Positions 1 through 10,119 are shown, counted from the stretch's first letter. The stretch is DNA of 64,000 nucleotides from Shewanella sp. MBTL60-112-B2 (GCF_019655055.1 NZ_BPFA01000019.1:32738-96737); one strand, 5' to 3'. A program made the numbers and translations. The notes: a model not told the origin generated them from the letters alone.

Positions 1-165
1 TGCGAGGACGATCTACGCCCTACTAGGAACAACAAAAGTTGCAAGCACCATCTTTACTGTTTGATTCTACTCTTCCGGCTTTATCCGTCTTTGATCGTAC
101 CGTCTTAGCTTTACCTAGAACCTGCTTTTTCCTAGGACCTCGAACCTTCTTTTACAACAACAACT
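1..165. repeat. Family A (CCTAGG-rich) intergenic element, cut by window edge
   Basis: The stretch carries the family signature: TGCGAGGACG at the left edge, pyrimidine-rich copies of the GTCTTAGCTTT and TTCCGGCTTTATCCGTCTTT words, and CCTAGAACC and CCTAGGACC near the right end, closing with ACCTTCTTTTA. That right end coincides with the last codons of the cysteine desulfurase gene on the minus strand. Related copies lie at about 10937, 24607, 44256, 59647, 62875 and 63694. Confidence 0.7.
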
Positions 166-1363
166 CTTTCACTGACTCCATCGCCTCAATAAAGCGGTCG
201 ATATCAGCTTTATTAGTATAAACCCCAATCGATGCGCGGCAGCAGCCTTTTAAGCCTAAGCTTTGCATTAGTGGCATGGCGCAGTGGTGGCCACAGCGAA
301 CGGCTATACCTTGTTGGTCGAGTAAAATGCCTACATCTTGATGATGCTCGTCGCTAAGATTAAAGGCTACAGCGCCAAGGTTGTCCCTGTGAGCACCGTA
401 AAGCACTACATCGCCCATGTTTTGTAGCGCGTGTTGCAGGTAGTTAAGCAACTCTTGCTCTTTAGCATGGAGTTGCTCGCTTGGCAGCGCCTCGATGAAG
501 TCAATCGCCGCACCTAAGCCAATCACTTCAGCTATCGGTGGTGTGCCTGCTTCTAAGCGGTTGGGCAGAATATTAAACTCTGTTTGCTCGAAGCTGACGC
601 TTTTAATCATCTCACCGCCAGTCATAAGTGGGCTCAACTTATCAAGCGCCTCAAAGCGGCCATAGAGCACACCTACACCGGTTGGGCCGTACATCTTATG
701 CCCTGAGAATACATAGAAGTCACAACCGATACTTTGTACATCGACAGTCATATGGGCAATAGCCTGAGCACCATCGACTAAGGTGATAGCGCCAGCCTGT
801 TTGGCTTTGCTCACAAGCTCGATAACAGGGTTAACCGTGCCAAGAGCGTTCGATACATGGCTTAGAGCAACGATGGCTGGCTTTTCAGTGAGCAAAGCAT
901 CGAAAGCTGCGATATCGAGGCGGCAATCAGCTGTGAGTGGAATAGGCTTAATCATGGCGCCAGTGCGCTTAGCAAGCTCTTGCCAAGGTACAATATTAGC
1001 GTGATGAGCGGCACTATCGATAAGAATTAGGCTACCTTGCTGTATTTGAGCCGTTAAGCCGTTAGCTACTGTGTTGATTGATTCGGTCGTGCCATGGGTA
1101 AAGATGATCTCTTCACGTCGATTGGCATTAATGAACTGGCGTAGCTTGTCACGTACCGCTTCATACTGGCTGGTGGCACGAGCCGATAGCTGATGAGCCG
1201 CGCGATGCACATTGGCATTATCATGCTGATAATAGTGATTCATGGCATCGATCACTTGCTGAGGTTTCTGGCTGGTGGCCGCCGTGTCTAGATAACACAA
1301 AGGGTAGCCGTCATTAGACTGAGCAAGAGTTGGGAATTGTGACCGCAGCGTTGAGAGATCCAT
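152..1363 (-). CDS. csdA: Cysteine desulfurase, SufS/CsdA type (group II)
   Basis: PLP enzyme that takes sulfur from L-cysteine as a persulfide for Fe-S cluster and other sulfur-transfer pathways, in the cytosol. The 403-residue length is normal for SufS/CsdA. Visible residues are the PLP lysine K223 in FSGHKMYG, the histidine pair in SAAHHANIVPW (about 118-127), D197/Q200 in LVDGAQ, and the catalytic cysteine C361 in the group II context RCGHHCAMP. No suf genes are adjacent, which favours a CsdA-like role, but SufS cannot be excluded. The last codons and the TAA stop lie at the edge of a family A repeat, so the C-terminal Leu-rich tail may be partly repeat-derived. Confidence 0.9.
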   Translation of the reverse strand: MDLSTLRSQFPTLAQSNDGYPLCYLDTAATSQKPQQVIDAMNHYYQHDNANVHRAAHQLSARATSQYEAVRDKLRQFINANRREEIIFTHGTTESINTVANGLTAQIQQGSLILIDSAAHHANIVPWQELAKRTGAMIKPIPLTADCRLDIAAFDALLTEKPAIVALSHVSNALGTVNPVIELVSKAKQAGAITLVDGAQAIAHMTVDVQSIGCDFYVFSGHKMYGPTGVGVLYGRFEALDKLSPLMTGGEMIKSVSFEQTEFNILPNRLEAGTPPIAEVIGLGAAIDFIEALPSEQLHAKEQELLNYLQHALQNMGDVVLYGAHRDNLGAVAFNLSDEHHQDVGILLDQQGIAVRCGHHCAMPLMQSLGLKGCCRASIGVYTNKADIDRFIEAMESVKELLL

Positions 1364-1394
1364 TAATTGATCCGAGGTTATCGATAAAATAAAA

Positions 1395-1427
1395 AGGCGC
1401 TCAGATCTTGTAAGATCTAAGCGCCTA
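1395..1427 (-). terminator. Intrinsic terminator downstream of the aldo-keto reductase gene
   Basis: Near-perfect inverted repeat with arms AGGCGCT and AGCGCCT around an inner AGATCTT/AAGATCT stem. On the minus strand it is followed by TTTTTATTTTA, so it terminates the gene ending at 1460. Confidence 0.8.
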
Positions 1428-1459
1428 AAGCAAGGTTAGACGACTAAAATAGCCTGTTT

Positions 1460-2503
1460 TTATGGGCAAGGCAGACGATAGAGTAGTGCTAACTCATCTA
1501 AGCGTCGCATTAGCTCAGGTGAAATACTGCAGTTTACACTGTCGATATTCTGCTTTAATTGCTCAAGATTAGTGGCGCCAATGATATTCGAGGCAACAAA
1601 CTTTCTAGAGTTTACAAAGGCTAATGCCATCTGCGCCGGGCTCATATTAAATTCGCGGGCTAACTCGACATAAGCTTTAGTGGCGTCTAGTGCCATTTGG
1701 GTGCCAGTATAACGAGCGAAGCGCTTAAACAGCGTCATTCTCGCGCCTTCAGGCCATTGGTCATTAAGATATTTACCCGACAGCGCGCCAAAGGCCAATG
1801 GCGAATAAGCCAGTAATGGCACTTCTTCGCGGTGGCTTATCTCCGCCATCCCAACTTCATAGCTACGATTGAGCAAGTTATAGGGGTTCTGTACCGAGAC
1901 AACTTTAGGTAAATCATGTTTCTCGGCTAAACGCAGATACTCCATAAAACCCCAAGGTGTTTCATTAGAAATACCGATATAGCGGATTTTGCCTGCTTTA
2001 ACCAAAGAGGCTAGCGCTTCTAAAGTATCGATTATCGGCGTTTGCTTCTCATGTTCATCTTGCTGCTGGTAGCTAAGCTCACCAAAGAAGTTGGTGTTTC
2101 TATCGGGCCAATGGACTTGATATAGATCGATAGTATCAAGCTGTAAGCGTTCTAGTGAGGCGTCGACAGCGGCATGGATATTACGCCAATCTAACGCCAT
2201 ATTCTGGCGGATATAATCACTCTTTCCGCCGGGTGCAGCGACTTTAGTGGCGATAATGAGATTATCGCGATTACCTCTTTGCTTAAGGTAGTTACCTAGA
2301 ATTATTTCTGTTTCACCTTGAGTTTCAGCCTCTGGTGGCACAGGGTACATCTCAGCCGTATCGATAAAGTTAATGCCTTTACCGATAGCATAATCGAGCT
2401 GTTCGAATGCTTGTGCTTGGGTGTTTTGAGCGCCCCAAGTCATTGTACCTAAACAAATTTGGCTAACGTTTAAACTTGAATGCGAAAGACGTCTATATTC
2501 CAT
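1460..2503 (-). CDS. tas: NADP(H)-dependent aldo-keto reductase, Tas-like
   Basis: Cytosolic TIM-barrel oxidoreductase that reduces carbonyl substrates with NADPH; the physiological substrate of Tas is not settled. The AKR catalytic tetrad is visible as D48 and Y53 (FIDTAEMYP), K87 (IIATKV) and H131 (YQVHWPD). The length of 347 residues matches E. coli Tas, and the internal MYPVPPEAETQGETE segment is typical of that subgroup. It is preceded by the MarR-GNAT gene on the same strand with a 68-nt gap and ends in its own terminator. The start chosen gives the standard MEYRRL N-terminus. Confidence 0.88.
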   Translation of the reverse strand: MEYRRLSHSSLNVSQICLGTMTWGAQNTQAQAFEQLDYAIGKGINFIDTAEMYPVPPEAETQGETEIILGNYLKQRGNRDNLIIATKVAAPGGKSDYIRQNMALDWRNIHAAVDASLERLQLDTIDLYQVHWPDRNTNFFGELSYQQQDEHEKQTPIIDTLEALASLVKAGKIRYIGISNETPWGFMEYLRLAEKHDLPKVVSVQNPYNLLNRSYEVGMAEISHREEVPLLAYSPLAFGALSGKYLNDQWPEGARMTLFKRFARYTGTQMALDATKAYVELAREFNMSPAQMALAFVNSRKFVASNIIGATNLEQLKQNIDSVNCSISPELMRRLDELALLYRLPCP

Positions 2504-2571
2504 AAAAACTCACTTATACGTAAATGCGCTTAATCTGAGGCTAGCAAGCTTTAGTGATAAAAACCATAAAC

Positions 2572-3549
2572 TTATGATTGGATTGAATGTTGAGGCATAC
2601 AAATAGGCTCACTTGTAGGTAATTGCAGTAGCATAGCGATTTCACAGGCATCGTGACCGGTTTCACCTAAGGGAGCATCGAGATGTATAAAACCTAGAGA
2701 CTCATAGAGTTTAATCGCTTCGATTAAGTTTGCCGTTGTTTCTAAGTAACAGGAGTCATATCCCTGCTCACTCGCAAAGTCTAGCCCGAGCAGAGCTAAG
2801 CGTTTAGCAAAGCCTTTGCCACGGACTTGAGGCAGGAAGTACATCTTTTGTAATTCACAAACCCCTTGTTGTCCCTCTAGTGGTGCTATGCCTGCGCCGC
2901 CAAGGATCGCTCCGTCAAACTCAATCACCCAGTAGTGGGCATTATTGGCTTGATAAACCTCAGCTAGAGAGTCGAGAGTTTTGTCCGCAACACCGTAACC
3001 TTTGTCCGCGGTAAGCCCATACTCAGCCGAAACCTGACGGATAACATCAGCTATCTGTGGATTATCTCTGGCCTCAATGGGTCTGATGCAATAGCCCTGT
3101 TGCGACTTAGCTTGCATCACGGCTTTGTTGTATCGCGCCAAAGAGGTTTCTAATTCGGTGACATGCTGCTGGGGAAGCTGAGCCATAATCTCAGTAAAAA
3201 GTTGGTTTTGTTGCTCATTAAGCTTAATGAGCTGCTTCTTTCCCTTAGGTGTAATTTGTACCAGTAAACTGCGGTTGTCTCGAGGATTTGATTGCGACTT
3301 GGCAAAGCCCTTGTCAACAAGTTGACTCACTGCACGGCTGGCGTTGGATTTGTCGATATTAAGAATTTCAGCGAGTTGCTTAATGGAGTAACAAGTCTCA
3401 CCTAGCTCAATTAAAGTGTGGGCTTGAACTGGAGAAAGAGGCTGACTGCCACAGGCGGCGTCTAATAAACCGAGTTGGCGAATAAGTTGCCTAGAAAGGC
3501 GACGCAGCTGAAAAGCGGCGCAGGAGCTAGTAGACTGAGCTTGATTCAT
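2572..3549 (-). CDS. MarR-family regulator fused to a GNAT acetyltransferase
   Basis: Two-domain protein of 325 residues. Residues ~15-145 look like a MarR winged helix ([20 protein letters not shown] at about 55-74, wing with RDNRS at 90-94). Residues ~153-312 are a GNAT fold with the acetyl-CoA loop [10 protein letters not shown] at 241-250. This architecture is known as 'bifunctional HTH regulator/GNAT' in many bacteria; ligand and acetylation target are generally unknown. Being upstream of, and co-directional with, the aldo-keto reductase, it may regulate that gene (inference from position only). Confidence 0.88.
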   Translation of the reverse strand: MNQAQSTSSCAAFQLRRLSRQLIRQLGLLDAACGSQPLSPVQAHTLIELGETCYSIKQLAEILNIDKSNASRAVSQLVDKGFAKSQSNPRDNRSLLVQITPKGKKQLIKLNEQQNQLFTEIMAQLPQQHVTELETSLARYNKAVMQAKSQQGYCIRPIEARDNPQIADVIRQVSAEYGLTADKGYGVADKTLDSLAEVYQANNAHYWVIEFDGAILGGAGIAPLEGQQGVCELQKMYFLPQVRGKGFAKRLALLGLDFASEQGYDSCYLETTANLIEAIKLYESLGFIHLDAPLGETGHDACEIAMLLQLPTSEPICMPQHSIQS

Positions 3550-3642
3550 CGAACAGGCCTTTTTTAGTTGCGAGTTACACCTAACTTACGAGGACTGTTT
3601 TTTAAAATCAAGCTTCTTAAGTTGAAAATAATAAAGCTACTA

Positions 3643-4182
3643 CTAATTAATGTATAACTGTGGGTGTAACATAGGCGCCATGGCGAGAATGATTGCTTGA
3701 GTATAGTTACTTTGGCGAGTGGCATGACCTTCGGTGAGTAGGGCTATTGCTCCACCTTTTTGTTTGATATTGACGGTATTGAACATGCTATCCATAACAT
3801 GACCTAGCTCTTGGTCTTGAGTTAACGCTTGATAAACCGACATTGGTAAGGGCAGTTGTGCTCCGCGACCAAGGCTGAGCTGTTCCTTATGGGCGATAGC
3901 AATATAAGCAAAAGTTGCCGGACCATAATCAAACAAGTCTACGCCGCCTTCCATCGCAATATAATAATCGGCTTGATATGCATCCTGGCAATATTTGACG
4001 CGATTGATTGCACCCTGTTTGGTTTCTGCTTCGCTCATAGGCTGTTCGGCAACCAGCGATGGCGCATCAACGCCTTTACAGTCGATTTGACTGCCGGGAA
4101 ACAGAGTGGCAAGTGCGCTTTGGGCGGCGCCTACTTTTACGGGATTTTTTGAGCCTACTATGATGCTTATTATTTCTTTCAT
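3643..4182 (-). CDS. yjjX: Inosine/xanthosine triphosphatase (non-canonical purine NTP phosphatase)
   Basis: House-cleaning enzyme of the YjjX/DUF84 family that hydrolyses ITP and XTP and so keeps deaminated purines out of nucleic acids. Family marks include the N-terminal VGSKNPVKVGA segment, AMEGGVDLF in the middle, and SLGRGAQLPLP. A longer frame starts at 4212, but the internal ATG at 4182 gives MKEIISIIVGSKNP, which matches the usual N-terminus and length (~179 residues), so I prefer it. It stands alone between divergent regions. Confidence 0.85.
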   Translation of the reverse strand: MKEIISIIVGSKNPVKVGAAQSALATLFPGSQIDCKGVDAPSLVAEQPMSEAETKQGAINRVKYCQDAYQADYYIAMEGGVDLFDYGPATFAYIAIAHKEQLSLGRGAQLPLPMSVYQALTQDQELGHVMDSMFNTVNIKQKGGAIALLTEGHATRQSNYTQAIILAMAPMLHPQLYIN

Positions 4183-4738
4183 TTTGGTTATCTTTTCTCG
4201 AATAGCTAACACTTTTGTTGTACTAGTTTATTGTATTTTATCTGTATTTTCACCATCAAGCATAGGGGCTAATAAGGCTCACGTTGCAAGGATTTAACCC
4301 GGGTTAACTCGTGGTCAAAAAAAATTAACAAAAATATCCATTAGATTAACTAATACAAGGGTAAATTCTAGCTCCCAATGCTGTGACCCGATTCAAAAAC
4401 AGAGGCTGAATTGACGGTTGGTGTCGGTAAATTTGTTTTTTTGCGATCTATGCCCGATGTCAACTTTTCATTATTCGAGGTTGTACATGAGTAATTCATG
4501 ATTTACGTAACCTTAATGTTAATTTAAGGTTCAGTTGGGTTGCAATGATGGAGAACAAATGAAAACTTATTACATGATTTAAGAGATCTAGATCTCAATT
4601 TGATTAGGATTTGAAAATCAATTACAGAATGTGAACCAAGATCAATATTTGGCGCAAGCATTAGGATACTCTTAACCTCGAAATTACTCCTGAGAACAAA
4701 ATTAAACGGTGCCTTTAAGCACCTTTAAGGTAACAAGA
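4183..4738. promoter_or_regulatory. Regulatory region upstream of the serine transporter gene
   Basis: This 556-nt space separates yjjX (minus) from sdaC (plus). A perfect 14-nt palindrome GAGATCTAGATCTC lies at 4583-4596, close in form to CRP/FNR-class operators (the FNR consensus is TTGAT-N4-ATCAA). An AT-rich tract follows to the gene. I could not place a convincing -35/-10 pair by eye. Confidence 0.45.
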
Positions 4739-6106
4739 ATGCAAAAAGACGCGATCTGTACCCAAGAAGAGGTACAAAATGATACGGCAACGACTAAGTC
4801 AATGCCTTGGACACGTCAAGATACGACTTGGATGTTAAGTTTGTTTGGTACAGCGGTTGGTGCCGGAATTTTATTCCTACCAATCAACGCAGGTATGGGT
4901 GGTTTTTGGCCGTTAATGATGATGGTTGCCATCATCGGTCCAATGACTTACCTGGCTCACCGTGGTCTATCACGCTTTGTTTGTTCATCAAGCAAGCCTG
5001 GCAGCGACATTACTCACGTAGTGGAAGAGCACTTTGGTGTTGGCGCAGGTAAGGCAATTACTTTGCTTTATTTCTTTGCTATCTACCCAATCGTTTTGAT
5101 CTACGGTGTAGGTATTACTAACACGGTTGAAAGCTTTATCGTTAACCAGCTAAACATCTTTGTGGAAATTCCACGTTTAGCGGCTGATGGCGCTCCAATG
5201 CTTACTGAAGCTGGCGTGCAGATTATGGATAAAGTGTCTGGCGTACCACGCTGGTTACTATCTGGTGGTCTAATCATCGCTATGATGTCTGTAATGGTAG
5301 CAGGCGAGAAAATGATGCTTAAAGTGACTCAGCTATTGGTATACCCATTAGTTGCTATCCTAGCATTCATGTCTTTCTACTTGATCCCAGATTGGAAAAT
5401 GGACGCACTACAAGTTGTACCATCAGCAGGTGAATTCCTAGGTACAGTTTGGTTGACCATTCCAGTATTGATTTTTGCATTCAACCACTCGCCAGCGATT
5501 TCACAGTTCTCTGTATCGCTTAAGCGTGAGCACGGTGTAAATGCGGCGCGTAAAGCAGACGTTATCCTACGTAACACCACTTTGATGTTGGTAGGTTTCG
5601 TGATGATGTTTGTAATCTCATGTGTACTAGCACTATCGCCAGCACAGCTTGCAGAAGCTAAAGCGATGAACTTGCCGATTCTTTCTTACTTGGCAAACGT
5701 ACATGAGAGTGGATTTGTAAGCTACTTTGGTCCATTCATTGCTTTTGTTGCGATTATCTCTTCTTTCTTCGGTCACTACATGGGTGCTACTGAAGGTATG
5801 AAAGGCTTAATCACTAAGCAATTACGTTCAAGTGGCAAAGAAGTTTCTGATTCTAAGTTGAACAAGTTCATCTTAGGTTTCATGTTCTTCACTATCTGGG
5901 GCGTGGCAGTTATTAACCCAAGCATCCTAGGTATGATTGAAGCATTAGGCGGCCCAATCATTGCAGCTATCCTTTACCTAATGCCAATGTATGCGATTCA
6001 CAAGGTGCCAGCTTTAGCTGCTTACCGTGGTCGTTTAAGCAACATCTTCGTTGTGATTGCAGGTTTGCTTGCAATGACTGCGATTCTATTTGGACTAATG
6101 TCTTAA
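4739..6106 (+). CDS. sdaC: Serine/threonine permease of the HAAAP family, SdaC-like
   Basis: Inner-membrane amino-acid:proton symporter with about eleven hydrophobic segments. [16 protein letters not shown] near the N-terminus is the typical first-helix motif of the HAAAP/SdaC group. The frame opens with GTG at 4709, but the ATG at 4739 follows AAGGTAACAAG at proper Shine-Dalgarno distance and gives 455 residues, so I chose it. It lies just upstream of sdaA, with a terminator-like hairpin between. Together they import L-serine and deaminate it to pyruvate. Confidence 0.88.
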   Translation: MQKDAICTQEEVQNDTATTKSMPWTRQDTTWMLSLFGTAVGAGILFLPINAGMGGFWPLMMMVAIIGPMTYLAHRGLSRFVCSSSKPGSDITHVVEEHFGVGAGKAITLLYFFAIYPIVLIYGVGITNTVESFIVNQLNIFVEIPRLAADGAPMLTEAGVQIMDKVSGVPRWLLSGGLIIAMMSVMVAGEKMMLKVTQLLVYPLVAILAFMSFYLIPDWKMDALQVVPSAGEFLGTVWLTIPVLIFAFNHSPAISQFSVSLKREHGVNAARKADVILRNTTLMLVGFVMMFVISCVLALSPAQLAEAKAMNLPILSYLANVHESGFVSYFGPFIAFVAIISSFFGHYMGATEGMKGLITKQLRSSGKEVSDSKLNKFILGFMFFTIWGVAVINPSILGMIEALGGPIIAAILYLMPMYAIHKVPALAAYRGRLSNIFVVIAGLLAMTAILFGLMS

Positions 6107-6186
6107 ATAGATGACAGCTGGGCGCCTAAAGATTGCATACAAGCATCTTAAAGCGCCTAGTTTTTTATCCGTTCAATTTGTTTGAT

Positions 6187-6224
6187 AAGGCCTGGATTTT
6201 TTTCAGGCCTTTCCTCTTTTTTAC
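6187..6224 (+). terminator. Terminator/attenuator between sdaC and sdaA
   Basis: Perfect 8-bp stem AAGGCCTG / CAGGCCTT with a T-rich loop, followed by TCCTCTTTTTTA. The hairpin ends 23 nt before the sdaA ATG, so it should lower sdaA expression relative to sdaC unless read through. Confidence 0.7.
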
Positions 6225-6234
6225 GAGGTTTTTT

Positions 6235-7602
6235 ATGTTTAGCGCATTTGATATTTTTAAGATAGGTGTGGGCCCATCGAGCTCTCATACTGTCGGGCCG
6301 ATGAAGGCCGCCAAAGAGTTTATCGATGATGTTCGTCAAACGGGTCAGTTTGAACAAGTGACACGTTTGAGTGTAGAAATTTTTGGTTCTTTATCGTTAA
6401 CCGGTAAAGGTCACCACACTGATATCGCAATCATTGTTGGCCTAGGTGGTAATTCACCACATGACGTTGATATTGACGCGATCCCAGGTTTTATTGCTGA
6501 CGTTGAGCAAACTAAGAAACTGCCAATGGGCAGCGAAAAGCAGCTAGTCGACTTTGGTCACGACGCAGTAATTTTCCACAGCCACGCATTACCATTACAT
6601 GAAAATGGCATGATGTTGCACGCATACAATGGTGATGAGCTTGTACTAAGCAAGACTTACTATTCAGTTGGCGGTGGCTTTATTGTTGAAGAATCACAAT
6701 TTGGTAAAGCAGTTGAAAACCCTGTTGAAGTGCCATATCCGTTCAACTATGCAGACGAGCTATTAGCGACCTGTAAAGACACGGGCTTAAGCATCAGCAG
6801 TGTAATGTTTAAGAACGAATTGTGTTTCAACAGTGAAGAAGCGATTTACGATGGCTTCGGTGCAGTTTGGTCTACGATGCATCAAGCAATCGAAAAAGGC
6901 TGTCAAACTGAAGGTGTACTAGCTGGCCCGCTAAAAGTGGCTCGTCGTGCTCCAGCACTTTATCGTCAATTGTTAACTGGTGAGCGTCTCTCTAGCGACC
7001 CAATGGAAATCGTTGATTGGATCAACGTATTTGCGATGGCTGTTAGTGAAGAAAACGCTGCTGGTGGCCGTGTGGTTACCTCGCCAACTAACGGTGCAGC
7101 GGGAATTATCCCTGCGGTATTGGCTTACTACGACAAGTTCATCAAGCCAGTTGGTAAGCAAGAGTACACTCGCTTCTTCCTAGCTGCTGCAGCAGTAGGT
7201 TCGCTATACAAGCGTAACGCTTCTATCTCTGGCGCTGAAGTAGGTTGTCAGGGTGAAGTCGGCGTAGCTTGTTCTATGGCGGCGGCAGGCCTTGCTGAGA
7301 TCATGGGCGCAAACCCTGAGCAAGTCTGTATGGCGGCTGAAATTGGCATGGAACATAACTTAGGTCTAACTTGTGATCCTGTTGCTGGCCAAGTACAGGT
7401 TCCATGTATTGAGCGTAACGCGATTGCCGCTGTTAAAGCGATTAACTCATCGCGTATGGCTATGCGCCGTAACTGCGCACCAAAAGTGAGCTTAGATAAA
7501 GTTATCGCAACTATGTACGAGACGGGCAAAGACATGCACGTTAAGTACCGCGAAACCAGCCAGGGCGGTTTGGCGATTAAAGTAACTAGCGTTTGCGGTT
7601 AA
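6235..7602 (+). CDS. sdaA: L-serine ammonia-lyase (Fe-S dependent, single chain)
   Basis: Converts L-serine to pyruvate and ammonia. In the 455-residue reading from the ATG at 6235, SHTVGPM is at 17-23 and the three cluster cysteines are C338 (GCQGEVG), C380 (LTCDPVAG) and C391 (VPCIERNA), matching the spacing known in type 2 serine dehydratases. The frame extends upstream to 6133, but that extension runs through the terminator hairpin and is Phe/Leu-rich nonsense; [14 protein letters not shown] is the standard start, with ACGAGG as ribosome site. It is functionally paired with the upstream permease. Confidence 0.93.
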   Translation: MFSAFDIFKIGVGPSSSHTVGPMKAAKEFIDDVRQTGQFEQVTRLSVEIFGSLSLTGKGHHTDIAIIVGLGGNSPHDVDIDAIPGFIADVEQTKKLPMGSEKQLVDFGHDAVIFHSHALPLHENGMMLHAYNGDELVLSKTYYSVGGGFIVEESQFGKAVENPVEVPYPFNYADELLATCKDTGLSISSVMFKNELCFNSEEAIYDGFGAVWSTMHQAIEKGCQTEGVLAGPLKVARRAPALYRQLLTGERLSSDPMEIVDWINVFAMAVSEENAAGGRVVTSPTNGAAGIIPAVLAYYDKFIKPVGKQEYTRFFLAAAAVGSLYKRNASISGAEVGCQGEVGVACSMAAAGLAEIMGANPEQVCMAAEIGMEHNLGLTCDPVAGQVQVPCIERNAIAAVKAINSSRMAMRRNCAPKVSLDKVIATMYETGKDMHVKYRETSQGGLAIKVTSVCG

Positions 7603-7631
7603 CTTTTTATTGTTAGATACAAGCTCGTAGC

Positions 7632-7660
7632 AAAAAGGCCATCAAATGATGGCCTTTTTA
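7632..7660 (+). terminator. Bidirectional terminator after sdaA
   Basis: AAAAAGGCCATCA / TGATGGCCTTTTT arms around AA; the A- and T-runs on both sides allow it to end both sdaA and the convergent GNAT gene. Confidence 0.85.
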
Positions 7661-7701
7661 ATGTCTGTCATTTGCTCAAGTCGAGGAGCGACTGATAGCA
7701 A

Positions 7702-8145
7702 CTATTTTTGCTCGTACATCAAGTAGTAGCTTTGTTCCATGCCTAAGGCACTATAAGTTTGCTGCGCCTTAGTGTTTTCTTTTTCAACATAGAGTCTAAA
7801 GCTGGCAGCGCCACCGTTATCGGCCGCGATATCTTTTACCGCTTGGTAAAGTTTGCCATAAATGCCTTGGCGGCGATTCTCCGGGCGAATATAGACACTC
7901 TGGATCCAGTAGTAATCTTTAGCGCGCCAGTCGCTCCATTCAAATGTCACCATTAAGGAGCCTGCGATTTCACCATTAACTTCAGCGACTAAGTAGAAGC
8001 CTTTTTCTGGTGAGGTCAGTAAGGTATTCACCCCTTTCTCAAGCACTTGGCTGTCTAGGCTTAAGCCTTCAGTTTCCTGGGCCATCGCTTGGTTAAAATT
8101 AATTAGCGCTTGTAGATCTGTGGCCTGGCCTTTACGTATCAACAT
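7702..8145 (-). CDS. GNAT family N-acetyltransferase
   Basis: Single-domain GNAT protein of 147 residues, the usual length. The acetyl-CoA binding loop is in YIRPENRRQGIYGKLYQ (R-R-Q-G-I-Y-G, about residues 92-98), followed by the typical C-terminal strand FRLYVEKEN and the bulge region YSALGMEQSYY. The substrate cannot be read from sequence; small molecules, peptides or protein N-termini are all possible in the family. It converges on sdaA and shares its terminator. Confidence 0.8.
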   Translation of the reverse strand: MLIRKGQATDLQALINFNQAMAQETEGLSLDSQVLEKGVNTLLTSPEKGFYLVAEVNGEIAGSLMVTFEWSDWRAKDYYWIQSVYIRPENRRQGIYGKLYQAVKDIAADNGGAASFRLYVEKENTKAQQTYSALGMEQSYYLMYEQK

Positions 8146-8288
8146 ATTTAATGGTCCTTTTTTGGGAGCACTTTAGCACGAAGCCAGTTGATAGGCTGCT
8201 GTATAGCTATTTTATTTTTGCTTTTTTATTCGACTAAAGTCTAACTCTGCTAAACTTTTTTTATGGCCCTAGTGCGAGTGGAGTCGTG

Positions 8289-8576
8289 ATGAAAAAAATA
8301 CAATCAACCAATTTAATAGCTTCGACAAGTCAATCTCAGCGCAGACTACAAGCGCAGCCGGTTAAGCATGGGTGGCACTTTGTGCTAACGCTACTGACAT
8401 TGGGGCTTTGGGGGATTGTTTGGTGGTGGCTGACTTTACGCGCCGAAGGCAAGCCGCTTTTTTCAGGCTTTGATGATGCCTATTGGAGCTACCTTATGGA
8501 GCGGGATCAGCCTCCTGCTGCACTTCATCCAATGCACTTCTCTAAAAATAATAAAAACTCAAAATTTGACGCGTAA
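8289..8576 (+). CDS. Hypothetical small membrane protein
   Basis: I do not recognise this 95-residue protein. It has a basic, Gln/Ser-rich N-terminus, one strongly hydrophobic segment (FVLTLLTLGLWGIVWWW, about 33-49), and a polar C-terminal tail with several aromatic residues. The GTG at 8286 is possible, but GGAG at 8280-8283 is better spaced for the ATG at 8289. It stands alone, 170 nt upstream of the symporter gene. Confidence 0.55.
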   Translation: MKKIQSTNLIASTSQSQRRLQAQPVKHGWHFVLTLLTLGLWGIVWWWLTLRAEGKPLFSGFDDAYWSYLMERDQPPAALHPMHFSKNNKNSKFDA

Positions 8577-8745
8577 AATTATCGATCTCTCAATGACCTT
8601 ATAGTTCTTTTTGCATTTTATCTACGGCCTGAGACAGCGTGATGTAGATCATCTCTCACTATTGCAGCATATGCTAAACTGCCGCGTTATTTTTTGAGCT
8701 AGTCATTTTCTGGCTGTTCTTCCTCCCACTGTTCAAGGTCTAAAT

Positions 8746-10044
8746 ATGTCGAATCAACAACCTTCACTTCTAAAAAAAGTGTGGTCAAGCTGGATGTCTG
8801 TGCCACTTTGGCTACAGATCATGATTGGTATGCTGTTAGGTATTTTAACCGGGGTTAGCTTGGGCGAGCAGGCGACCTACTTGAAGCCAATTGGTACTCT
8901 ATTTGTTAACACTATCAAGATGTTGATTGTGCCATTAGTGTTTTGTTCCCTTATTGTCGGCGTGACATCTATGCAAGATACCGCCAAAATGGGACGCATT
9001 GGTTTCAAGTCGTTCGCTTTCTACCTAGGTACCACATCAATCGCTATCACCTTAGGTTTAGCGGTTGGTCATATCATGCAGCCAGGTGTTGGGCTAGATA
9101 TGGTCGCTCACGAGTCAACAGAGGTGATTAAACAAGCGCCTTCAATTATGCAAACACTGATTGATATCGTGCCGACGAACCCTATTGCAGCACTTGCCAG
9201 TGGTCAAATTTTGCAGGTGATCGTGTTTGCAGTTGCGCTGGGTATTGCATTGGTATTGATTGGCGAGCACGGCAAGCCAGCGATTAAAGTATTCGAAAGC
9301 CTAGCCGAAGCCATGTATAAGCTAACCGATTTGGTGATGAAGCTTGCGCCTTATGGTGTATTTGGCTTAATGGCATGGGTTGCTGGCGAGTATGGCGTCG
9401 ATATGTTGATGCCGCTTATTAAGGTTATTGTTGCGGTATATATTGGCTGCTTCCTGCATGTAGTCGGTTTCTACAGCTTTGTATTAGTGGTATTTGCTAA
9501 GCTGAATCCGATTCAGTTCTTTAAAGGGATCAGCAACGCGATTGCGGTTGCTTACACCACATCAAGCTCGGCAGGTACACTGCCTGCAAGTATGAAGTGT
9601 GCCAGTGAATATTTAGGTGTTAACAAGAAGATTTCCAGCTTCGTGTTGCCTCTAGGTACTACGATCAACATGGACGGTACCGCGCTTTATCAAGGTGTGA
9701 CTGCACTGTTTGTAGCACAAGCTTTTGGTATTGATCTGACTTGGGTCGACTACATCACCATTATTCTAACTGCGACATTGGCTTCTATTGGTACCGCGGG
9801 TGTACCAGGTGCAGGTCTTGTGATGCTTACACTGGTATTAACCACAGTTGGCTTGCCACTAGAAGGCGTAGCATTGATTGCAGGTATCGATCGTATCTTG
9901 GATATGGCGCGCACCGTAGTAAACGTGTCTGGTGACTTAGTTGCGACGACTGTAATTGCAAAATCAGAAGGCGAGATTGACGTTGAGCATTACAATGCTA
10001 ACGCTGAAGAAAGTGCTGAGATGGCTGAAAAGCTAAACTCTTAA
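8746..10044 (+). CDS. Dicarboxylate/amino acid:cation symporter (Glu/Asp type)
   Basis: Inner-membrane DAACS transporter of 432 residues. It has the HP1 serine-rich loop TTSSSAGTLP, the NMDGT cation-site motif (GTTINMDGTALYQG), the HP2 loop GTAGVPGAG, and in the last helix DMARTVVNVSGD. The Asp/Arg pattern DxxRTxxNxxGD is that of glutamate/aspartate carriers rather than DctA-type C4-dicarboxylate carriers, so acidic amino acids are the likelier substrate. Its stop codon lies inside a 14-nt tandem duplication (10038-10064), and a strong terminator follows. Confidence 0.88.
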   Translation: MSNQQPSLLKKVWSSWMSVPLWLQIMIGMLLGILTGVSLGEQATYLKPIGTLFVNTIKMLIVPLVFCSLIVGVTSMQDTAKMGRIGFKSFAFYLGTTSIAITLGLAVGHIMQPGVGLDMVAHESTEVIKQAPSIMQTLIDIVPTNPIAALASGQILQVIVFAVALGIALVLIGEHGKPAIKVFESLAEAMYKLTDLVMKLAPYGVFGLMAWVAGEYGVDMLMPLIKVIVAVYIGCFLHVVGFYSFVLVVFAKLNPIQFFKGISNAIAVAYTTSSSAGTLPASMKCASEYLGVNKKISSFVLPLGTTINMDGTALYQGVTALFVAQAFGIDLTWVDYITIILTATLASIGTAGVPGAGLVMLTLVLTTVGLPLEGVALIAGIDRILDMARTVVNVSGDLVATTVIAKSEGEIDVEHYNANAEESAEMAEKLNS

Positions 10045-10119
10045 CTGTTAGCTCTTAACTGTTAACTTTCGTCTAGAGCAGATGTTCAAGAGCTAGATTG
10101 TCATTAAAATATGAGTAAT

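Noticed and set aside
6133..6234. Longer start of sdaA at 6133
   Set aside because: The extension reads through a terminator hairpin and is a Phe-rich stretch unlike the family; the ATG at 6235 has a ribosome site and gives the normal N-terminus.
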